Shown piece after piece: positions 54,011-63,976 of a stretch of DNA of 64,000 nt (positions are counted from its first letter, which is position 1; the number at the start of each line of letters is the position of its first letter). Made by a program: the position numbers and the translations under genes. The notes below the pieces were generated by a model that worked only from the letters and a program-made list of their open reading frames with translations, searched no databases and had not been told where the DNA came from. Source of the DNA: Brevibacillus laterosporus (GTDB taxonomy: Bacteria; Bacillota; Bacilli; Brevibacillales; Brevibacillaceae); the NCBI GenBank assembly GCA_007833815.1, contig CP033464.1:2551501-2615500 (forward strand). The letters are read 5' to 3'.

Positions 54011-54054
54011 CAAGAAGCATTCATGGCTGTTTTACGCATGGATGATAAGTAAGA
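54011..54054 (+). repeat. attR-like copy of the lepA 3' end
   Basis: Codes [13 protein letters not shown] and stop, the exact C-terminus of LepA, with two synonymous differences from 38514-38557. No other lepA sequence stands before it. It marks the right junction; the DNA after it is lepA's original downstream region. Confidence 0.88.
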
Positions 54055-54059
54055 GTCGT

Positions 54060-54095
54060 GACCTGACACCGTTCTGGCTGTCAGGTCTTCTCTTT
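54060..54095 (+). terminator. Terminator, probably lepA's original
   Basis: A perfect 9-bp stem, GACCTGACA (54060-54068) and TGTCAGGTC (54079-54087), followed by TTCTCTTTATT. It starts 5 bp after the displaced lepA end. Confidence 0.75.
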
Positions 54096-54130
54096 ATTAG
54101 GTACAACTTTGAAAACAAGGAGGGGTAGAC

Positions 54131-55276
54131 ATGGCCCCGAATACTGTATATATCCATATCCCCTTTTGTACAAATAAATGCTATTACTGTGATTTCAATT
54201 CTTTTGTAACCAATAATCCCCAGCTGGTTTGGGATTACTTAGAAGCTTTACGCCGGGAAATGACGCTTACTTTCCAGCAAAATCCCCCTGAGAAGATCAA
54301 AACGATTTTTGTTGGAGGAGGTACTCCAACATATTTAGATCAGGAGCAGATGGCGCTATTTTTGCAGATGGTTAATGAGCACCTTGCTCCCTATTTTAGC
54401 GATGACCTAGAGTGGACCATGGAAGCAAATCCTGGTACCACTGATCTTGAAAAATTAACGCTGATGAGATCATCTGGAGTAAATCGAATTAGTTTTGGTG
54501 TGCAATCTTTCCAAAGTGATTTGTTAAAACGTATTGGTCGGATTCATGATGTGGATGAGGTTTATCAAAGTGTGAATAACGCGGTTCAAGCCGGATTTGA
54601 CAATATCTCTATTGATTTAATGTTTGGTTTACCAGATCAGACGATGGAGATGTTTGCTCAAAGCTTGCAAAAAGCGATGGAGCTACCGATTACACATCTG
54701 TCCTCCTATGGTTTAAAAGTAGAGGAGAATACGCTTTTTCATACCTTGTATCAAAAAGATCAACTACCATTGCCTACAGAGGACACAGAGCTTGAGATGT
54801 ATCTTCTTTTAATAGAAACACTGGAGAAGCATGGGATGTCCATGTATGAGATTAGTAATTTTGCCAAACCAGGTAAACAAAGCCGACATAATAAAACCTA
54901 CTGGTTGAATCAAGATTATTATGGCATTGGAGCTGGAGCGCATGGATATATGAACGGTAGACGACATGTCAATGCAGGTCCACTTGCTGTCTACACACGC
55001 ATGGCGATGGAAGGTTCTCCGCGTGTAGAGGAGTTTGAGGTAACACAAAAAGAAGCGATGGAAGAACAGATGATTCTGGGGTTACGTTTGCGTGAAGGAG
55101 TAGACTTAGAGACTTTTGCGAATCGCTTTGGTCAAACTGTGCAAGATGAGTTCGGGGAGCCATTAGAACGGGAATTGCAAAAAGGTATGGTAGAGATCGT
55201 GGATCAGCATGTACGACTTACGTCAAAAGGACTACCGCTTGGCAATGAAGTATTTGCTGCTTTTTTGCGAGTGTAG
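54131..55276 (+). CDS. hemW: HemW, radical SAM haem chaperone (HemN-like)
   Basis: A 381-residue radical SAM protein. The cluster motif C13-x3-C17-x2-C20 is in HIPFCTNKCYYCDF, followed by IFVGGGTPTYL and EANPGTTDLEKL. It lacks the extra N-terminal part of true HemN oxidases, so the HemW assignment (haem binding and transfer) fits. AAGGAGGGG precedes the ATG. In B. subtilis it follows lepA directly; here the island separates them. Confidence 0.93.
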   Translation: MAPNTVYIHIPFCTNKCYYCDFNSFVTNNPQLVWDYLEALRREMTLTFQQNPPEKIKTIFVGGGTPTYLDQEQMALFLQMVNEHLAPYFSDDLEWTMEANPGTTDLEKLTLMRSSGVNRISFGVQSFQSDLLKRIGRIHDVDEVYQSVNNAVQAGFDNISIDLMFGLPDQTMEMFAQSLQKAMELPITHLSSYGLKVEENTLFHTLYQKDQLPLPTEDTELEMYLLLIETLEKHGMSMYEISNFAKPGKQSRHNKTYWLNQDYYGIGAGAHGYMNGRRHVNAGPLAVYTRMAMEGSPRVEEFEVTQKEAMEEQMILGLRLREGVDLETFANRFGQTVQDEFGEPLERELQKGMVEIVDQHVRLTSKGLPLGNEVFAAFLRV

Positions 55277-55344
55277 ATACAGCATGAGATGAAACTAGGT
55301 ACTAGAGAAATGGTATCGGAAAAAACAAGATTACAACAGGAAGC

Positions 55345-55385
55345 ACTTTTTATGCGGAGAAAACCCGAAAAAAGTGCTTTTTCTC
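55345..55385 (+). terminator. Terminator of hemW
   Basis: AAGCACTTTTT and AAAAAGTGCTT form a strong stem with a 15-base loop, followed by TTTCTC. Confidence 0.8.
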
Positions 55386-55418
55386 TCCTAGTTTTTTGCT
55401 TTTTTCACAGGAGAGAAG

Positions 55419-55447
55419 TTGACAAATGTTCTATCACTTGATAAGTT
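55419..55447 (+). promoter_or_regulatory. Promoter of the hrcA operon
   Basis: A perfect TTGACA at 55419-55424; the -10 at 17-bp spacing is TAAGTT, weak. It lies just upstream of the CIRCE operator, as expected. Confidence 0.6.
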
Positions 55448-55458
55448 ATTAGTATCCT

Positions 55459-55485
55459 TTAGCACTCGCTTGATCTGAGTGCTAA
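55459..55485 (+). promoter_or_regulatory. CIRCE operator (HrcA binding site)
   Basis: TTAGCACTC, 9-base spacer, GAGTGCTAA: a perfect match to the CIRCE consensus. HrcA binds here and represses the heat-shock operon under normal conditions. It is 64 bp before the hrcA start. Confidence 0.97.
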
Positions 55486-55548
55486 CAAAACCAAACCAGA
55501 AGTTTCCAAGCGAATGAGTCAACACTACTAGAAGGAGGGCGTTTAGCT

Positions 55549-56604
55549 ATGTTATCGGAGCGACAAAAGCTGATCTTGCAAGCGATTATTGAAAATTATA
55601 TTCATTCGGCAGAACCTGTTGGCTCCAGAACCATTTCCAAACGACCGGAAGTTACCTTCAGTTCGGCTACAATTCGTAACGAAATGTCTGATTTGGAGGA
55701 GTTGGGTTATCTGGAACAGCCGCATACTTCTGCGGGACGTGTTCCTTCCACAAAAGGCTACCGCTTTTACGTGGATCACATGGTGGAACCCAATTTGCTG
55801 AATAATGTAGACGCGAGCATTTGGAAGCAAATGTTTGCCGATCGGATTTTGCATTTTGAAAATGCCGTGGAACAGACAGCTTCGGTTCTTTCCCAATTGA
55901 CGAATTACACGGCAGTGGTACTTGGACCAGAAATCTTTGAACATCGCTTGAAACATCTGCAAATTATTCCATTGAGTGACACACAAGCTGTGGCGATTAT
56001 TGTGACTCAAACAGGGCGTGTTGAAAATAAGCGTATTGATTTGCCAGCGGGTTTATCACCGAGCGATATGGAGAAATTGGTCAATGTTTTAAACACAAAA
56101 CTGCAAGATACACCACTATGGCAACTGCGCCAACGCTTGTATCAGGAAGTATCCGATGAATTGAAACGCCATGTTGATCATTATGAAGAGATGTTGAAAA
56201 TGATTAGTACTGCTATTGAGGGTGATTCATCTGAGCGCTTACTGTTACGGGGAACTACTAAGTTCATGGAGCAGCCCGAGTTTCAGGATGTGGAAAAAGT
56301 CAAAGAGATTTTGGAGTTATTTGAACGCAGTGATCAAATGACGCATCTGTTTGAAACCAATGATAAGGGATTACAGATACGCATCGGCCACGAAAACCAT
56401 CTCGACGCTATGAAGAATTGTAGCATTGTAACCACCAGTTATTCCTTTAAAGGTAAACCCGTAGGTACAATTGGTATACTCGGACCTACGCGCATGGAGT
56501 ATGGCAAAGTGATTGCTGTCCTGGATTTCATTGCTTTGGGATTGTCACAGATGTTAAATGCACAGATAGAAGGACGATCTACAGAAGGGCAAGAGGATTC
56601 ATGA
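55549..56604 (+). CDS. hrcA: Heat-inducible transcription repressor HrcA
   Basis: A 351-residue repressor with the N-terminal winged helix (SERQKLILQAIIENYIHSAE, SSATIRNEMSDLEELGYLEQ) and C-terminal GAF-like domain (KPVGTIGILGPTRMEY). It binds CIRCE and needs GroEL to stay active. AGGAGGGCG stands before the ATG. First gene of the operon; the CIRCE element is upstream. Confidence 0.95.
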   Translation: MLSERQKLILQAIIENYIHSAEPVGSRTISKRPEVTFSSATIRNEMSDLEELGYLEQPHTSAGRVPSTKGYRFYVDHMVEPNLLNNVDASIWKQMFADRILHFENAVEQTASVLSQLTNYTAVVLGPEIFEHRLKHLQIIPLSDTQAVAIIVTQTGRVENKRIDLPAGLSPSDMEKLVNVLNTKLQDTPLWQLRQRLYQEVSDELKRHVDHYEEMLKMISTAIEGDSSERLLLRGTTKFMEQPEFQDVEKVKEILELFERSDQMTHLFETNDKGLQIRIGHENHLDAMKNCSIVTTSYSFKGKPVGTIGILGPTRMEYGKVIAVLDFIALGLSQMLNAQIEGRSTEGQEDS

Positions 56605-56673
56605 CGAACACGGGCGGGCGGGTTACAATTGCTCGCTTACATAGATTATTAGTCACAGTAGGAGGTAGTCAGA

Positions 56674-57249
56674 TTGAGCGAAGAGAAAGCAAAGGTTGAA
56701 CTAGAGCAAGAAGACATGGTTCAAGACCACGTAGAGCAAAATGAACCGGTTGAACAAACCGAATCAGAGGCAACAGAAACAGGGGAAACGATTGACCTAG
56801 CTATGGAAGTGGAGCGCCTACAAGCTCAATTGCAAGAGCAAGAAAACCGCTTGCTACGCAACCTAGCAGATATGGACAATATGCGTCGTCGCTCACGTAA
56901 AGAGCAAGAGGATTTGCAAAAATACGCCTCTCAAAAGGTAGTAGAATCCTTGTTGCCAGCGCTTGATAACTTTGAACGCGCTCTTGCTGTTGATCCTAGC
57001 ACCGCTACGGCTGAAAGCATTTTGCAAGGAGTACAAATGGTATACCGTCAAGTGGTGCAAGTATTTGAGCAAGAAGGCCTACAAGCGGTTGAATCAGTAG
57101 GAAAAGCGTTTGACCCACATGTGCATCAAGCTGTGATGCAAGTGGAAGATTCTAACTACGAAGCAAATACTGTTGTAGAAGAATTACAAAAAGGTTATCA
57201 ATTTAAGGACCGTGTCATTCGTCCTGCTATGGTTAAAGTAAACTCGTAA
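56674..57249 (+). CDS. grpE: Nucleotide exchange factor GrpE
   Basis: A 191-residue protein with an acidic N-terminus, a long coiled coil ([33 protein letters not shown]) and the C-terminal beta domain ([30 protein letters not shown]). It releases ADP from DnaK. TTG start with AGGAGG 8 bp before. Confidence 0.95.
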   Translation: MSEEKAKVELEQEDMVQDHVEQNEPVEQTESEATETGETIDLAMEVERLQAQLQEQENRLLRNLADMDNMRRRSRKEQEDLQKYASQKVVESLLPALDNFERALAVDPSTATAESILQGVQMVYRQVVQVFEQEGLQAVESVGKAFDPHVHQAVMQVEDSNYEANTVVEELQKGYQFKDRVIRPAMVKVNS

Positions 57250-57315
57250 GTAAAAGAGCTTTTTTCAGCAAGTAAATCATCCATATTTTGTAGATAATTG
57301 AGGAGGAAAAGATTT

Positions 57316-59157
57316 ATGAGTCGTGTAATTGGTATTGACCTTGGTACAACTAACTCTTGTGTAGCAGTTATGGAAGGTAGCGAGCCTATCGTTATTGCCA
57401 ACGCCGAAGGAAACCGTACAACTCCTTCTGTAGTAGCTTTTAAAAACGGAGAGCGCATTGTTGGGGAGACAGCAAAACGCCAAGCGATTACAAACGCTGA
57501 TAATACGGTTAGTTCCGTCAAACGTTGGATGGGTACAAATCATAAAGAAACATTGGAAGGCAAAGATTATACACCGCAAGAGGTTTCTGCAATGATCTTG
57601 CAAAAGCTAAAAGCTGATGCAGAAGCATACCTAGGACAACCGGTAACTCAAGCGGTTATCACAGTCCCTGCTTATTTCAATGATAGCCAACGCCAAGCTA
57701 CTAAAGATGCTGGACGTATTGCTGGCTTGGAAGTTTTGCGTATCGTCAATGAGCCTACAGCGGCAGCACTTGCTTATGGTTTAGAGAAAAACGATGACCA
57801 AACGATCCTTGTTTATGACTTGGGCGGTGGTACATTCGACGTATCTATCCTTGAATTATCTGAAGGATTCTTTGAAGTAAAAGCAACTTCTGGAGATAAC
57901 AAACTAGGCGGAGACGATTTTGACCAAGTGGTTATGGACTATTTGGTGGCGGAATTTAAAAAAGAAAACGGCATTGACCTAGCTCAAGATCGTATGGCAA
58001 TGCAACGTTTGAAAGATGCAGCTGAAAAAGCGAAAAAAGATTTGTCCGGTGTAGTAACGACGACGATCTCTCTGCCATTTATCACAGCGGATGCATCTGG
58101 TCCGAAACATATGGAAATCAATTTGTCCCGTGCGAAATTTGAAGAGATTTCTGCTGGTTTGGTAGAGCGTACAATGGGTCCTACTCGTCAAGCTCTATCC
58201 GATGCTGGTCTTTCTCCAAATCAAATCGATCGCGTTCTTCTAGTTGGTGGTTCTACTCGTATCCCAGCGGTACAAGAAGCAATCAAGAAGTTTATTGGTC
58301 AAGATCCACATAAAGGTGTAAATCCAGACGAAGTAGTAGCTCTTGGTGCTGCAGTTCAAGCGGGTGTATTAACTGGTGATGTAAAAGACGTGGTACTACT
58401 TGACGTAACACCACTTTCTCTAGGTATTGAAACATTGGGTGGCGTGTTCACAAAATTGATCGACCGCAATACAACCATCCCAACAAGTAAATCTCAAGTG
58501 TTCTCTACAGCAGCGGACAACCAAACAGCGGTTGATATCCACGTGTTGCAAGGGGAGCGCCAAATGGCAACAGACAACAAAACCTTGGGTCGTTTCCAAT
58601 TGAACGATATCCCACCAGCTCCTCGTGGTGTTCCACAAGTAGAAGTTAGCTTTGATATTGATGCTAACGGTATCGTAAACGTACGAGCAAAAGACTTGGG
58701 AACAGGTAAAGAGCAAACGATCACGATCACTTCTAACTCTGGTCTTTCTGACGAAGAGATCGACCGCATGGTAAAAGAAGCGGAACTAAATTCTGAAGCA
58801 GATAAGAAGCGCAAAGAAGAAGTAGAAGTTCGCAACGAAGCAGATCAGTTAGTATTTACAACTGAGAAAACGTTGAAAGATTTAGAAGGAAAAGTAGAAC
58901 AAGCTGAGATCGACAAAGCAAACGAAGCGAAAGAAAAAACACAAAAAGCATTGGAAGGCGGCAACTTCGACGAGATTAAAGCGGCGAAAGAAGAGCTTTC
59001 TGAAATCGTTCAGCAATTATCTATCAAATTGTATGAGCAAGCAGCACAAGCACAACAAGCGGCTCAAAATGCTGACGGAGAAGGTGCGGCTCAAACAGGA
59101 AAAGATAATGTAGTAGATGCTGACTATGAAGTAGTTGACGAAGAGAAGAAACAATAA
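57316..59157 (+). CDS. dnaK: Chaperone DnaK (Hsp70)
   Basis: A 613-residue Hsp70. The ATPase domain has [31 protein letters not shown] and [14 protein letters not shown]; the substrate domain starts around residue 390 after [14 protein letters not shown]. It lacks the ~24-residue insert of Gram-negative DnaK, typical of Firmicutes. I take the ATG at 57316 with GAGGAGG upstream, over an in-frame start at 57298. The tail is rich in Ala/Gln and ends [11 protein letters not shown]. Confidence 0.97.
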   Translation: MSRVIGIDLGTTNSCVAVMEGSEPIVIANAEGNRTTPSVVAFKNGERIVGETAKRQAITNADNTVSSVKRWMGTNHKETLEGKDYTPQEVSAMILQKLKADAEAYLGQPVTQAVITVPAYFNDSQRQATKDAGRIAGLEVLRIVNEPTAAALAYGLEKNDDQTILVYDLGGGTFDVSILELSEGFFEVKATSGDNKLGGDDFDQVVMDYLVAEFKKENGIDLAQDRMAMQRLKDAAEKAKKDLSGVVTTTISLPFITADASGPKHMEINLSRAKFEEISAGLVERTMGPTRQALSDAGLSPNQIDRVLLVGGSTRIPAVQEAIKKFIGQDPHKGVNPDEVVALGAAVQAGVLTGDVKDVVLLDVTPLSLGIETLGGVFTKLIDRNTTIPTSKSQVFSTAADNQTAVDIHVLQGERQMATDNKTLGRFQLNDIPPAPRGVPQVEVSFDIDANGIVNVRAKDLGTGKEQTITITSNSGLSDEEIDRMVKEAELNSEADKKRKEEVEVRNEADQLVFTTEKTLKDLEGKVEQAEIDKANEAKEKTQKALEGGNFDEIKAAKEELSEIVQQLSIKLYEQAAQAQQAAQNADGEGAAQTGKDNVVDADYEVVDEEKKQ

Positions 59158-59179
59158 GAATAGATACAGGGATTTTAGA

Positions 59180-59217
59180 AGAGTCAAAGTCACACAATGT
59201 TGACTTTGACTCTTTTC
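59180..59217 (+). terminator. Terminator between dnaK and dnaJ
   Basis: GAGTCAAAGTCA and TGACTTTGACTC form a perfect 12-bp stem, followed by TTTTCC. Partial termination would lower dnaJ expression relative to dnaK. Confidence 0.8.
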
Positions 59218-59306
59218 CTTTATGGAATGGGGATTCTATTGAAGCTTGCAAGTATACATGCTAAGATTATCTTTGATTGTCTTGGATACGGGAGTGATAG
59301 ACAGGT

Positions 59307-60428
59307 ATGAAAAGAGATTATTATGAGGTACTGGGTCTTGGAAAAGATGCCAGTGCAGATGACATAAAGAAGGCATACCGCAAGTTAGCGAGACAGTATC
59401 ATCCTGACGTTAATAAAGAAGCGGATGCTGAAACTAAATTTAAAGAAGTAAAAGATGCATATGATGTACTCTCAGATGACCAAAAACGTGGACAATATGA
59501 CCGTTTTGGACATCAAGATCCGAACCAAGGCTTTGGTGGTGGCTTTGATGGTTCTGGAATGGGCGGTTTTGGTGATATTTTTGATATGTTCTTTGGTGGC
59601 GGTGGACGCCGTGCTAATCCGAATGCGCCACGCCGTGGTGCTGATTTGGAGTATGCAATCAATATTGACTTCTTGGATGCTGTGTTTGGCAAAGATAGGG
59701 ATATCGAGATTCAACGTGAAGTGGAATGCGATACGTGTAACGGTAGTGGCGCTAAGCCTGGTACGAAGGTAGAAACTTGCTCTAGATGTAATGGATCTGG
59801 ACAGGAAGAAGTACAGGCAAATACGCCATTTGGCCGCGTTGTTAATCGTCGGGTTTGTTCTGTTTGTAGCGGTAAAGGAAAACAGATCAAGGAAAAATGT
59901 ACGACTTGCAGAGGCATTGGCCGCAACAAGGTCAAGCGCACAATTCACATTACCATCCCTGCTGGCGTAGATGATGGTCAGCAAATGCGTATCACTGGCG
60001 AAGGCGAAGCTGGTGTGAATGGTGGTCCAGCGGGTGACGTTTATGTTATGTTCCGCGTGCGTAAACACGATTTCTTTGAACGCGATGGAAATGACATTTA
60101 TTGTGAGATGCCAATCAATTTTGCTCAGGCAGCTTTGGGTGATGAAATTGAAGTGCCTACGGTGGATGGCCGAGTGAAGCTGAAAATCCCAGCCGGAACG
60201 CAAACTAACACATTCTTCCGTTTGCGCGGTAAAGGTGTGCCACACTTGCGTGGGAATGCCCGAGGCGATCAGCACGTGAAGATTAAAGTAGTAACACCTA
60301 CAAAACTAACAGATCGTCAAAAAGACTTGTTACGTGAATTAGGGGGATTAGAGGATGGTGCTCCCCTACATGAACAGCCGGAAGAGAATTTCTTTGATAA
60401 AATCAAGCGTAGATTACGCGGTGAATAA
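59307..60428 (+). CDS. dnaJ: Chaperone DnaJ (Hsp40)
   Basis: A 373-residue type I J protein: J domain 1-70 with HPD at 32-34, Gly/Phe-rich linker, four CxxCxGxG zinc repeats ([32 protein letters not shown]) and two C-terminal substrate domains. It delivers clients to DnaK and stimulates its ATPase. Confidence 0.96.
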   Translation: MKRDYYEVLGLGKDASADDIKKAYRKLARQYHPDVNKEADAETKFKEVKDAYDVLSDDQKRGQYDRFGHQDPNQGFGGGFDGSGMGGFGDIFDMFFGGGGRRANPNAPRRGADLEYAINIDFLDAVFGKDRDIEIQREVECDTCNGSGAKPGTKVETCSRCNGSGQEEVQANTPFGRVVNRRVCSVCSGKGKQIKEKCTTCRGIGRNKVKRTIHITIPAGVDDGQQMRITGEGEAGVNGGPAGDVYVMFRVRKHDFFERDGNDIYCEMPINFAQAALGDEIEVPTVDGRVKLKIPAGTQTNTFFRLRGKGVPHLRGNARGDQHVKIKVVTPTKLTDRQKDLLRELGGLEDGAPLHEQPEENFFDKIKRRLRGE

Positions 60429-60463
60429 TATGTTGTGGAAAGCTAGATGGGGGATGGTAGAGC

Positions 60464-61402
60464 ATGAATTGGTCGGAAGTTAGTATTCACACCACGGCAG
60501 AGGCAGTTGAGGCGGTCTCTAGTATTTTGTATGAAGCGGGAGCAGGTGGCGTTGTCATTGAAGATCCCGAAATTTTATCCCGTGAGTGGAGCACGCCCTT
60601 TGGTGAAATCTACCACCTCTCGCCAGATGACTTTCCTACTGATGGTGTCATTGTAAAAGCTTATTTCCCTGTGAACAGCTACTTGGGTGAAACGGTAGAA
60701 GAGATTAAAACGCAAGTAAACGAGCTTTTGACCTTCGGATTGGATGTCGGTAAAGGTACCGTCACCATGACTGAGGTTCATGAAGATGATTGGGCAACTG
60801 CATGGAAAAAATATTATAAACCAGTTGCAATTTCAGATCATATTACGATCACCCCGATCTGGGAGAACTATCAACCGAAGCGAGAAGGGGAGCTCATTAT
60901 CGAAATGGACCCTGGTATGGCATTTGGTACAGGTACGCATCCTACGACCGTACTGTGTATTCGTGCGATTGAGCGTTACCTTAAAGAAGGGGACCGTGTC
61001 TATGACGTGGGAACCGGAACAGGTATTTTAAGTATTGCTGCCGCTAAACTAGGTGCAGCTTCCTTGACTGCCATGGACTTAGATGAGATTGCAGTTCGTT
61101 CTGCTCAAGAGAACTGTAGCATCAATAAGGTGGATGATAAGGTCTTGGTGAGACAGAACAATCTGCTCGATGGTATCACTGAAAAAGTGGAAGTAGTAGT
61201 TGCCAATATCTTAGCAGAAGTGATTATTCGTTTCACTGATGATGTTCATCGTGTATTATTACCAGATGGTACATTTATTGCTTCTGGTATTATTGGGGCG
61301 CGTGAAGACGATGTAAAACAGGCGTTAGCTGCCTCGAATTTGGAAGTTATAGAAACAGTTTACATGGAAGACTGGGTAGCAATTGTCGCGAAAAAACGTT
61401 AG
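60464..61402 (+). CDS. prmA: Ribosomal protein L11 methyltransferase
   Basis: A 312-residue SAM-dependent methyltransferase with an N-terminal substrate-recognition domain and the SAM motif YDVGTGTGILSIAAAKLGA near residue 180, plus EMDPGMAFGTGTHPTT before it and NILAEVI after it. It trimethylates L11. Follows dnaJ as in B. subtilis. Confidence 0.95.
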   Translation: MNWSEVSIHTTAEAVEAVSSILYEAGAGGVVIEDPEILSREWSTPFGEIYHLSPDDFPTDGVIVKAYFPVNSYLGETVEEIKTQVNELLTFGLDVGKGTVTMTEVHEDDWATAWKKYYKPVAISDHITITPIWENYQPKREGELIIEMDPGMAFGTGTHPTTVLCIRAIERYLKEGDRVYDVGTGTGILSIAAAKLGAASLTAMDLDEIAVRSAQENCSINKVDDKVLVRQNNLLDGITEKVEVVVANILAEVIIRFTDDVHRVLLPDGTFIASGIIGAREDDVKQALAASNLEVIETVYMEDWVAIVAKKR

Positions 61403-61423
61403 AATAATGGGGTTAATAATCAG

Positions 61424-62155
61424 ATGCAACGTTATTTTATAGATAGCCAACAATTTTTTGACAATCATGTGGTTATTACCGGGGATGATGTTCACCACAT
61501 TGTGAAGGTGATGCGTACAGAGATTGGCGATCATATTTTGGTTAGCGATGGGAGAGGACGGGTGGTTAAAGCCCGTCTTTCTGCCTTGGATTCCAAAGAA
61601 GTGTACGCCGATATCGTGGAGACAATCACTAAACAAACGGAGTTACCTGTATCGGTAACGATTGGACAGGGTTTGCCAAAAGGCGACAAGGTAGAGTGGA
61701 TTTTGCAAAAAGGAACGGAGCTTGGAGCTACTTCCTTTGTACCGTTTCAATCAGAGCGTACCATCGTCAAGCTGGATGCTAAGAAAGAAGCTAAAAAGCT
61801 AGAGCGTTGGTCCAAAATTGTAAAAGAAGCGGCCGAGCAATCACATCGGGCCTATTTACCTGAGGTGCTACCCCCGCTTTCCTTTAAGCAGGTGGTTGAA
61901 CATGCCAAAGACTATACGACTGCTGTCATTGCTTACGAAAAAGAAGATACCAAAAGATTAGGCGAGGTGCTGTCAAACTTGTCTGTTGGCGACTCGCTTT
62001 TCGTCATGATTGGACCAGAAGGTGGATTTTCTGAAAGTGAAATTCGCTATGCAGAAGAGAACGGTATCCATTCCGTTTCGCTTGGTCCACGTATTTTACG
62101 CACGGAAACAGCCAGCCAGTATTTGCTAGCTGCCGTTTCCTATCAGTTTGAATAA
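61424..62155 (+). CDS. rsmE: 16S rRNA (uracil-1498-N3)-methyltransferase
   Basis: A 243-residue SPOUT-family enzyme: an N-terminal PUA-like domain (DVHHIVKVMRTEIGDHI) and a C-terminal knotted domain with MIGPEGGFSESEI and SLGPRILRTETA. It methylates U1498 of 16S rRNA. 21 bp after prmA. Confidence 0.95.
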   Translation: MQRYFIDSQQFFDNHVVITGDDVHHIVKVMRTEIGDHILVSDGRGRVVKARLSALDSKEVYADIVETITKQTELPVSVTIGQGLPKGDKVEWILQKGTELGATSFVPFQSERTIVKLDAKKEAKKLERWSKIVKEAAEQSHRAYLPEVLPPLSFKQVVEHAKDYTTAVIAYEKEDTKRLGEVLSNLSVGDSLFVMIGPEGGFSESEIRYAEENGIHSVSLGPRILRTETASQYLLAAVSYQFE

Positions 62156-62186
62156 GTCATACGTAACAGTTGAAAGGAGGAGAGCA

Positions 62187-63548
62187 ATGAATAAGGTTGC
62201 TTTCCATACATTGGGCTGCAAAGTAAATAGTTATGAAACAGAAGCGATTTGGAACCTGTTCAAGCAGAATGGCTATGAACGGGTAGACTTTGAGCATGAT
62301 GTAGCTGATGTATACGTTATTAATACCTGCACGGTTACCAATACTGGTGACAAGAAAAGTCGTCAGGTTATTCGTCGCGCTATCCGTCGTAACCCCGAGG
62401 CGATCGTTGCTGTTACGGGTTGCTATGCGCAGACCTCACCAAAAGAGATTGCCGAAATTCCAGGTGTAGACATTGTGGTAGGTACGCAAGGACGCGATCG
62501 TTTATTGGAGTATGTGGCACAGATCCGTGGAGAACGCACACCGATCAACGCTGTAGGTAATATCATGAAAACACGCGAATTTGAAGAATTGGATGTACCT
62601 AATTTTACAGATCGTACTCGTGCTTCTCTTAAAATTCAAGAAGGCTGTAACAACTTCTGTACCTTCTGTATTATCCCGTGGGCGCGTGGCTTAATGCGTT
62701 CCCGCAAACCTGAGAGTGTGATAGAACAAGCCGAAAAACTAGTAGCAGAAGGATATCTAGAGATCGTTCTGACTGGCATTCACACAGGTGGATATGGTGA
62801 GGATCTAGAGGATTACAATCTAGCTAAATTGCTAGTTGAACTGGAACAAGTAGAAGGGCTACAACGCATTCGTATCAGCTCTATTGAAGCAAGCCAAATT
62901 ACTGATGAAGTCGTTGCAGTAATTGATCGTTCCGAGAAGATTTGTCGTCATCTGCATGTACCTCTACAAGCTGGCGATGATGATGTGTTAAAACGCATGC
63001 GCCGTAAATATACGACCGCAGAGTTTATGGATCGTATCCGTAAAGTGCGTAAAGCATTACCTGGGGTTGCCATCACGACAGACGTTATTGTTGGATTCCC
63101 GGGTGAGACTGAGGAACAGTTCGTAACTGGCTACAACTTTATTAAAGAATTAGGCTTTGCTGAGTTGCACGTCTTCCCGTATTCTATGCGCACAGGTACG
63201 CCTGCTGCACGCATGGAAGATCAAGTGGATGAAGAAGTGAAGAAGTATCGAGTAGCAAAACTTATTGAATTAAATCAACAGTTATCTGTGAAATATGCGC
63301 AACCATTTATCGGTGATGTATTGGAAATTATTCCAGAGCGTCCTTATAAAGAAGACCCAACTAGCGGTAAGCTAATGGGCTACTCCGATAACTATCTGAA
63401 CGTAGTATTTGAAGGTACAGAGGACATGATCGGAAAAATTTGCAAAGTGTGTTTGGATGAAGTCGATGCAGAATATTGCACAGGTACGTTCGTACGTGTT
63501 CTAGAAGCCTTGCCTACTGGAATGGAAAGCAAAGGAAAAGCTGTATGA
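62187..63548 (+). CDS. mtaB: tRNA t6A37 methylthiotransferase MtaB
   Basis: A 453-residue radical SAM methylthiotransferase. The N-terminal domain has cluster cysteines in HTLGCKVN, VINTCTVTN and AVTGCYAQ; the radical SAM motif is CNNFCTFC near residue 155; a TRAM domain is at the C-terminus. It converts t6A to ms2t6A at position 37 of tRNAs. I take the start at 62187 with AAAGGAGGAG, over an ATG 39 bp upstream that overlaps rsmE. It overlaps the next gene by 4 bp. Confidence 0.95.
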   Translation: MNKVAFHTLGCKVNSYETEAIWNLFKQNGYERVDFEHDVADVYVINTCTVTNTGDKKSRQVIRRAIRRNPEAIVAVTGCYAQTSPKEIAEIPGVDIVVGTQGRDRLLEYVAQIRGERTPINAVGNIMKTREFEELDVPNFTDRTRASLKIQEGCNNFCTFCIIPWARGLMRSRKPESVIEQAEKLVAEGYLEIVLTGIHTGGYGEDLEDYNLAKLLVELEQVEGLQRIRISSIEASQITDEVVAVIDRSEKICRHLHVPLQAGDDDVLKRMRRKYTTAEFMDRIRKVRKALPGVAITTDVIVGFPGETEEQFVTGYNFIKELGFAELHVFPYSMRTGTPAARMEDQVDEEVKKYRVAKLIELNQQLSVKYAQPFIGDVLEIIPERPYKEDPTSGKLMGYSDNYLNVVFEGTEDMIGKICKVCLDEVDAEYCTGTFVRVLEALPTGMESKGKAV

Positions 63549-63976
63549 AAGAAATCTCTGCAGGCGGTGTCGTCTACCGCGAACGAGACGGGGAACTTAC
63601 CCTATTGATGATTAAGGATCGTTTTGGCAAAGTAACGGTAGCAAAAGGCAAGCAAGAGCCAAGAGAGACTCTGATGCAGACTGCCATTCGTGAAATTGAA
63701 GAGGAGACGGGGATAAAAGGGGAACTAGGTCCATTATTGGAGATTGTTCACTATACCTACGAGCATCCTATTCAACAGATTTTGGTGGAGAAAGAAGTTC
63801 ACTATTATCTAGTCAAAGCGTTGACGGATCAAGTGACAGTTCAAGTAGAAGAAATTGATGAGGTGCAATGGCTCAAACCAGAGGCAGCTTGGAAACTACA
63901 TGAGCAAGCAGGATATCACAACAACCGCAGTGTTTTACAAAAAGCATTGAAAACCTTGGGTATCCAGATCATATAG
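63545..63976 (+). CDS. Nudix hydrolase
   Basis: A 143-residue protein with a complete Nudix box in GKQEPRETLMQTAIREIEEE followed by TGI. The start MKEISAGGVVYRERDGELTL is typical of the Ap4A-hydrolase-like/MutT branch. The substrate is unknown. Its ATG overlaps the mtaB stop (ATGA), so it is part of the same operon. I take 63545 over an in-frame ATG at 63476 inside mtaB. Confidence 0.88.
   Translation: MKEISAGGVVYRERDGELTLLMIKDRFGKVTVAKGKQEPRETLMQTAIREIEEETGIKGELGPLLEIVHYTYEHPIQQILVEKEVHYYLVKALTDQVTVQVEEIDEVQWLKPEAAWKLHEQAGYHNNRSVLQKALKTLGIQII

Larger units (their letters stand above)
38558..54054. mobile_element. Genomic island of about 15.5 kb inserted in the 3' end of lepA
   Basis: Bounded by the 44-bp direct repeat of the lepA end (38514-38557 and 54011-54054). 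A tyrosine integrase remnant lies directly inside the left end, as in many integrative elements. The island breaks the lepA-hemW adjacency normal in Bacillales. Cargo: regulator relics, IS231-like and IS3-family elements, ETX/MTX2 toxin, glycosyltransferase, acidic repeat protein and a spore-coat cassette. The integrase is broken, so the element is probably fixed. No conjugation or capsid genes were seen. Confidence 0.85.

Noticed and set aside
59472-60275. 267-codon antisense frame in dnaJ
   Set aside because: Shadow of the conserved dnaJ coding sequence; no ribosome-binding site and no resemblance to a family.
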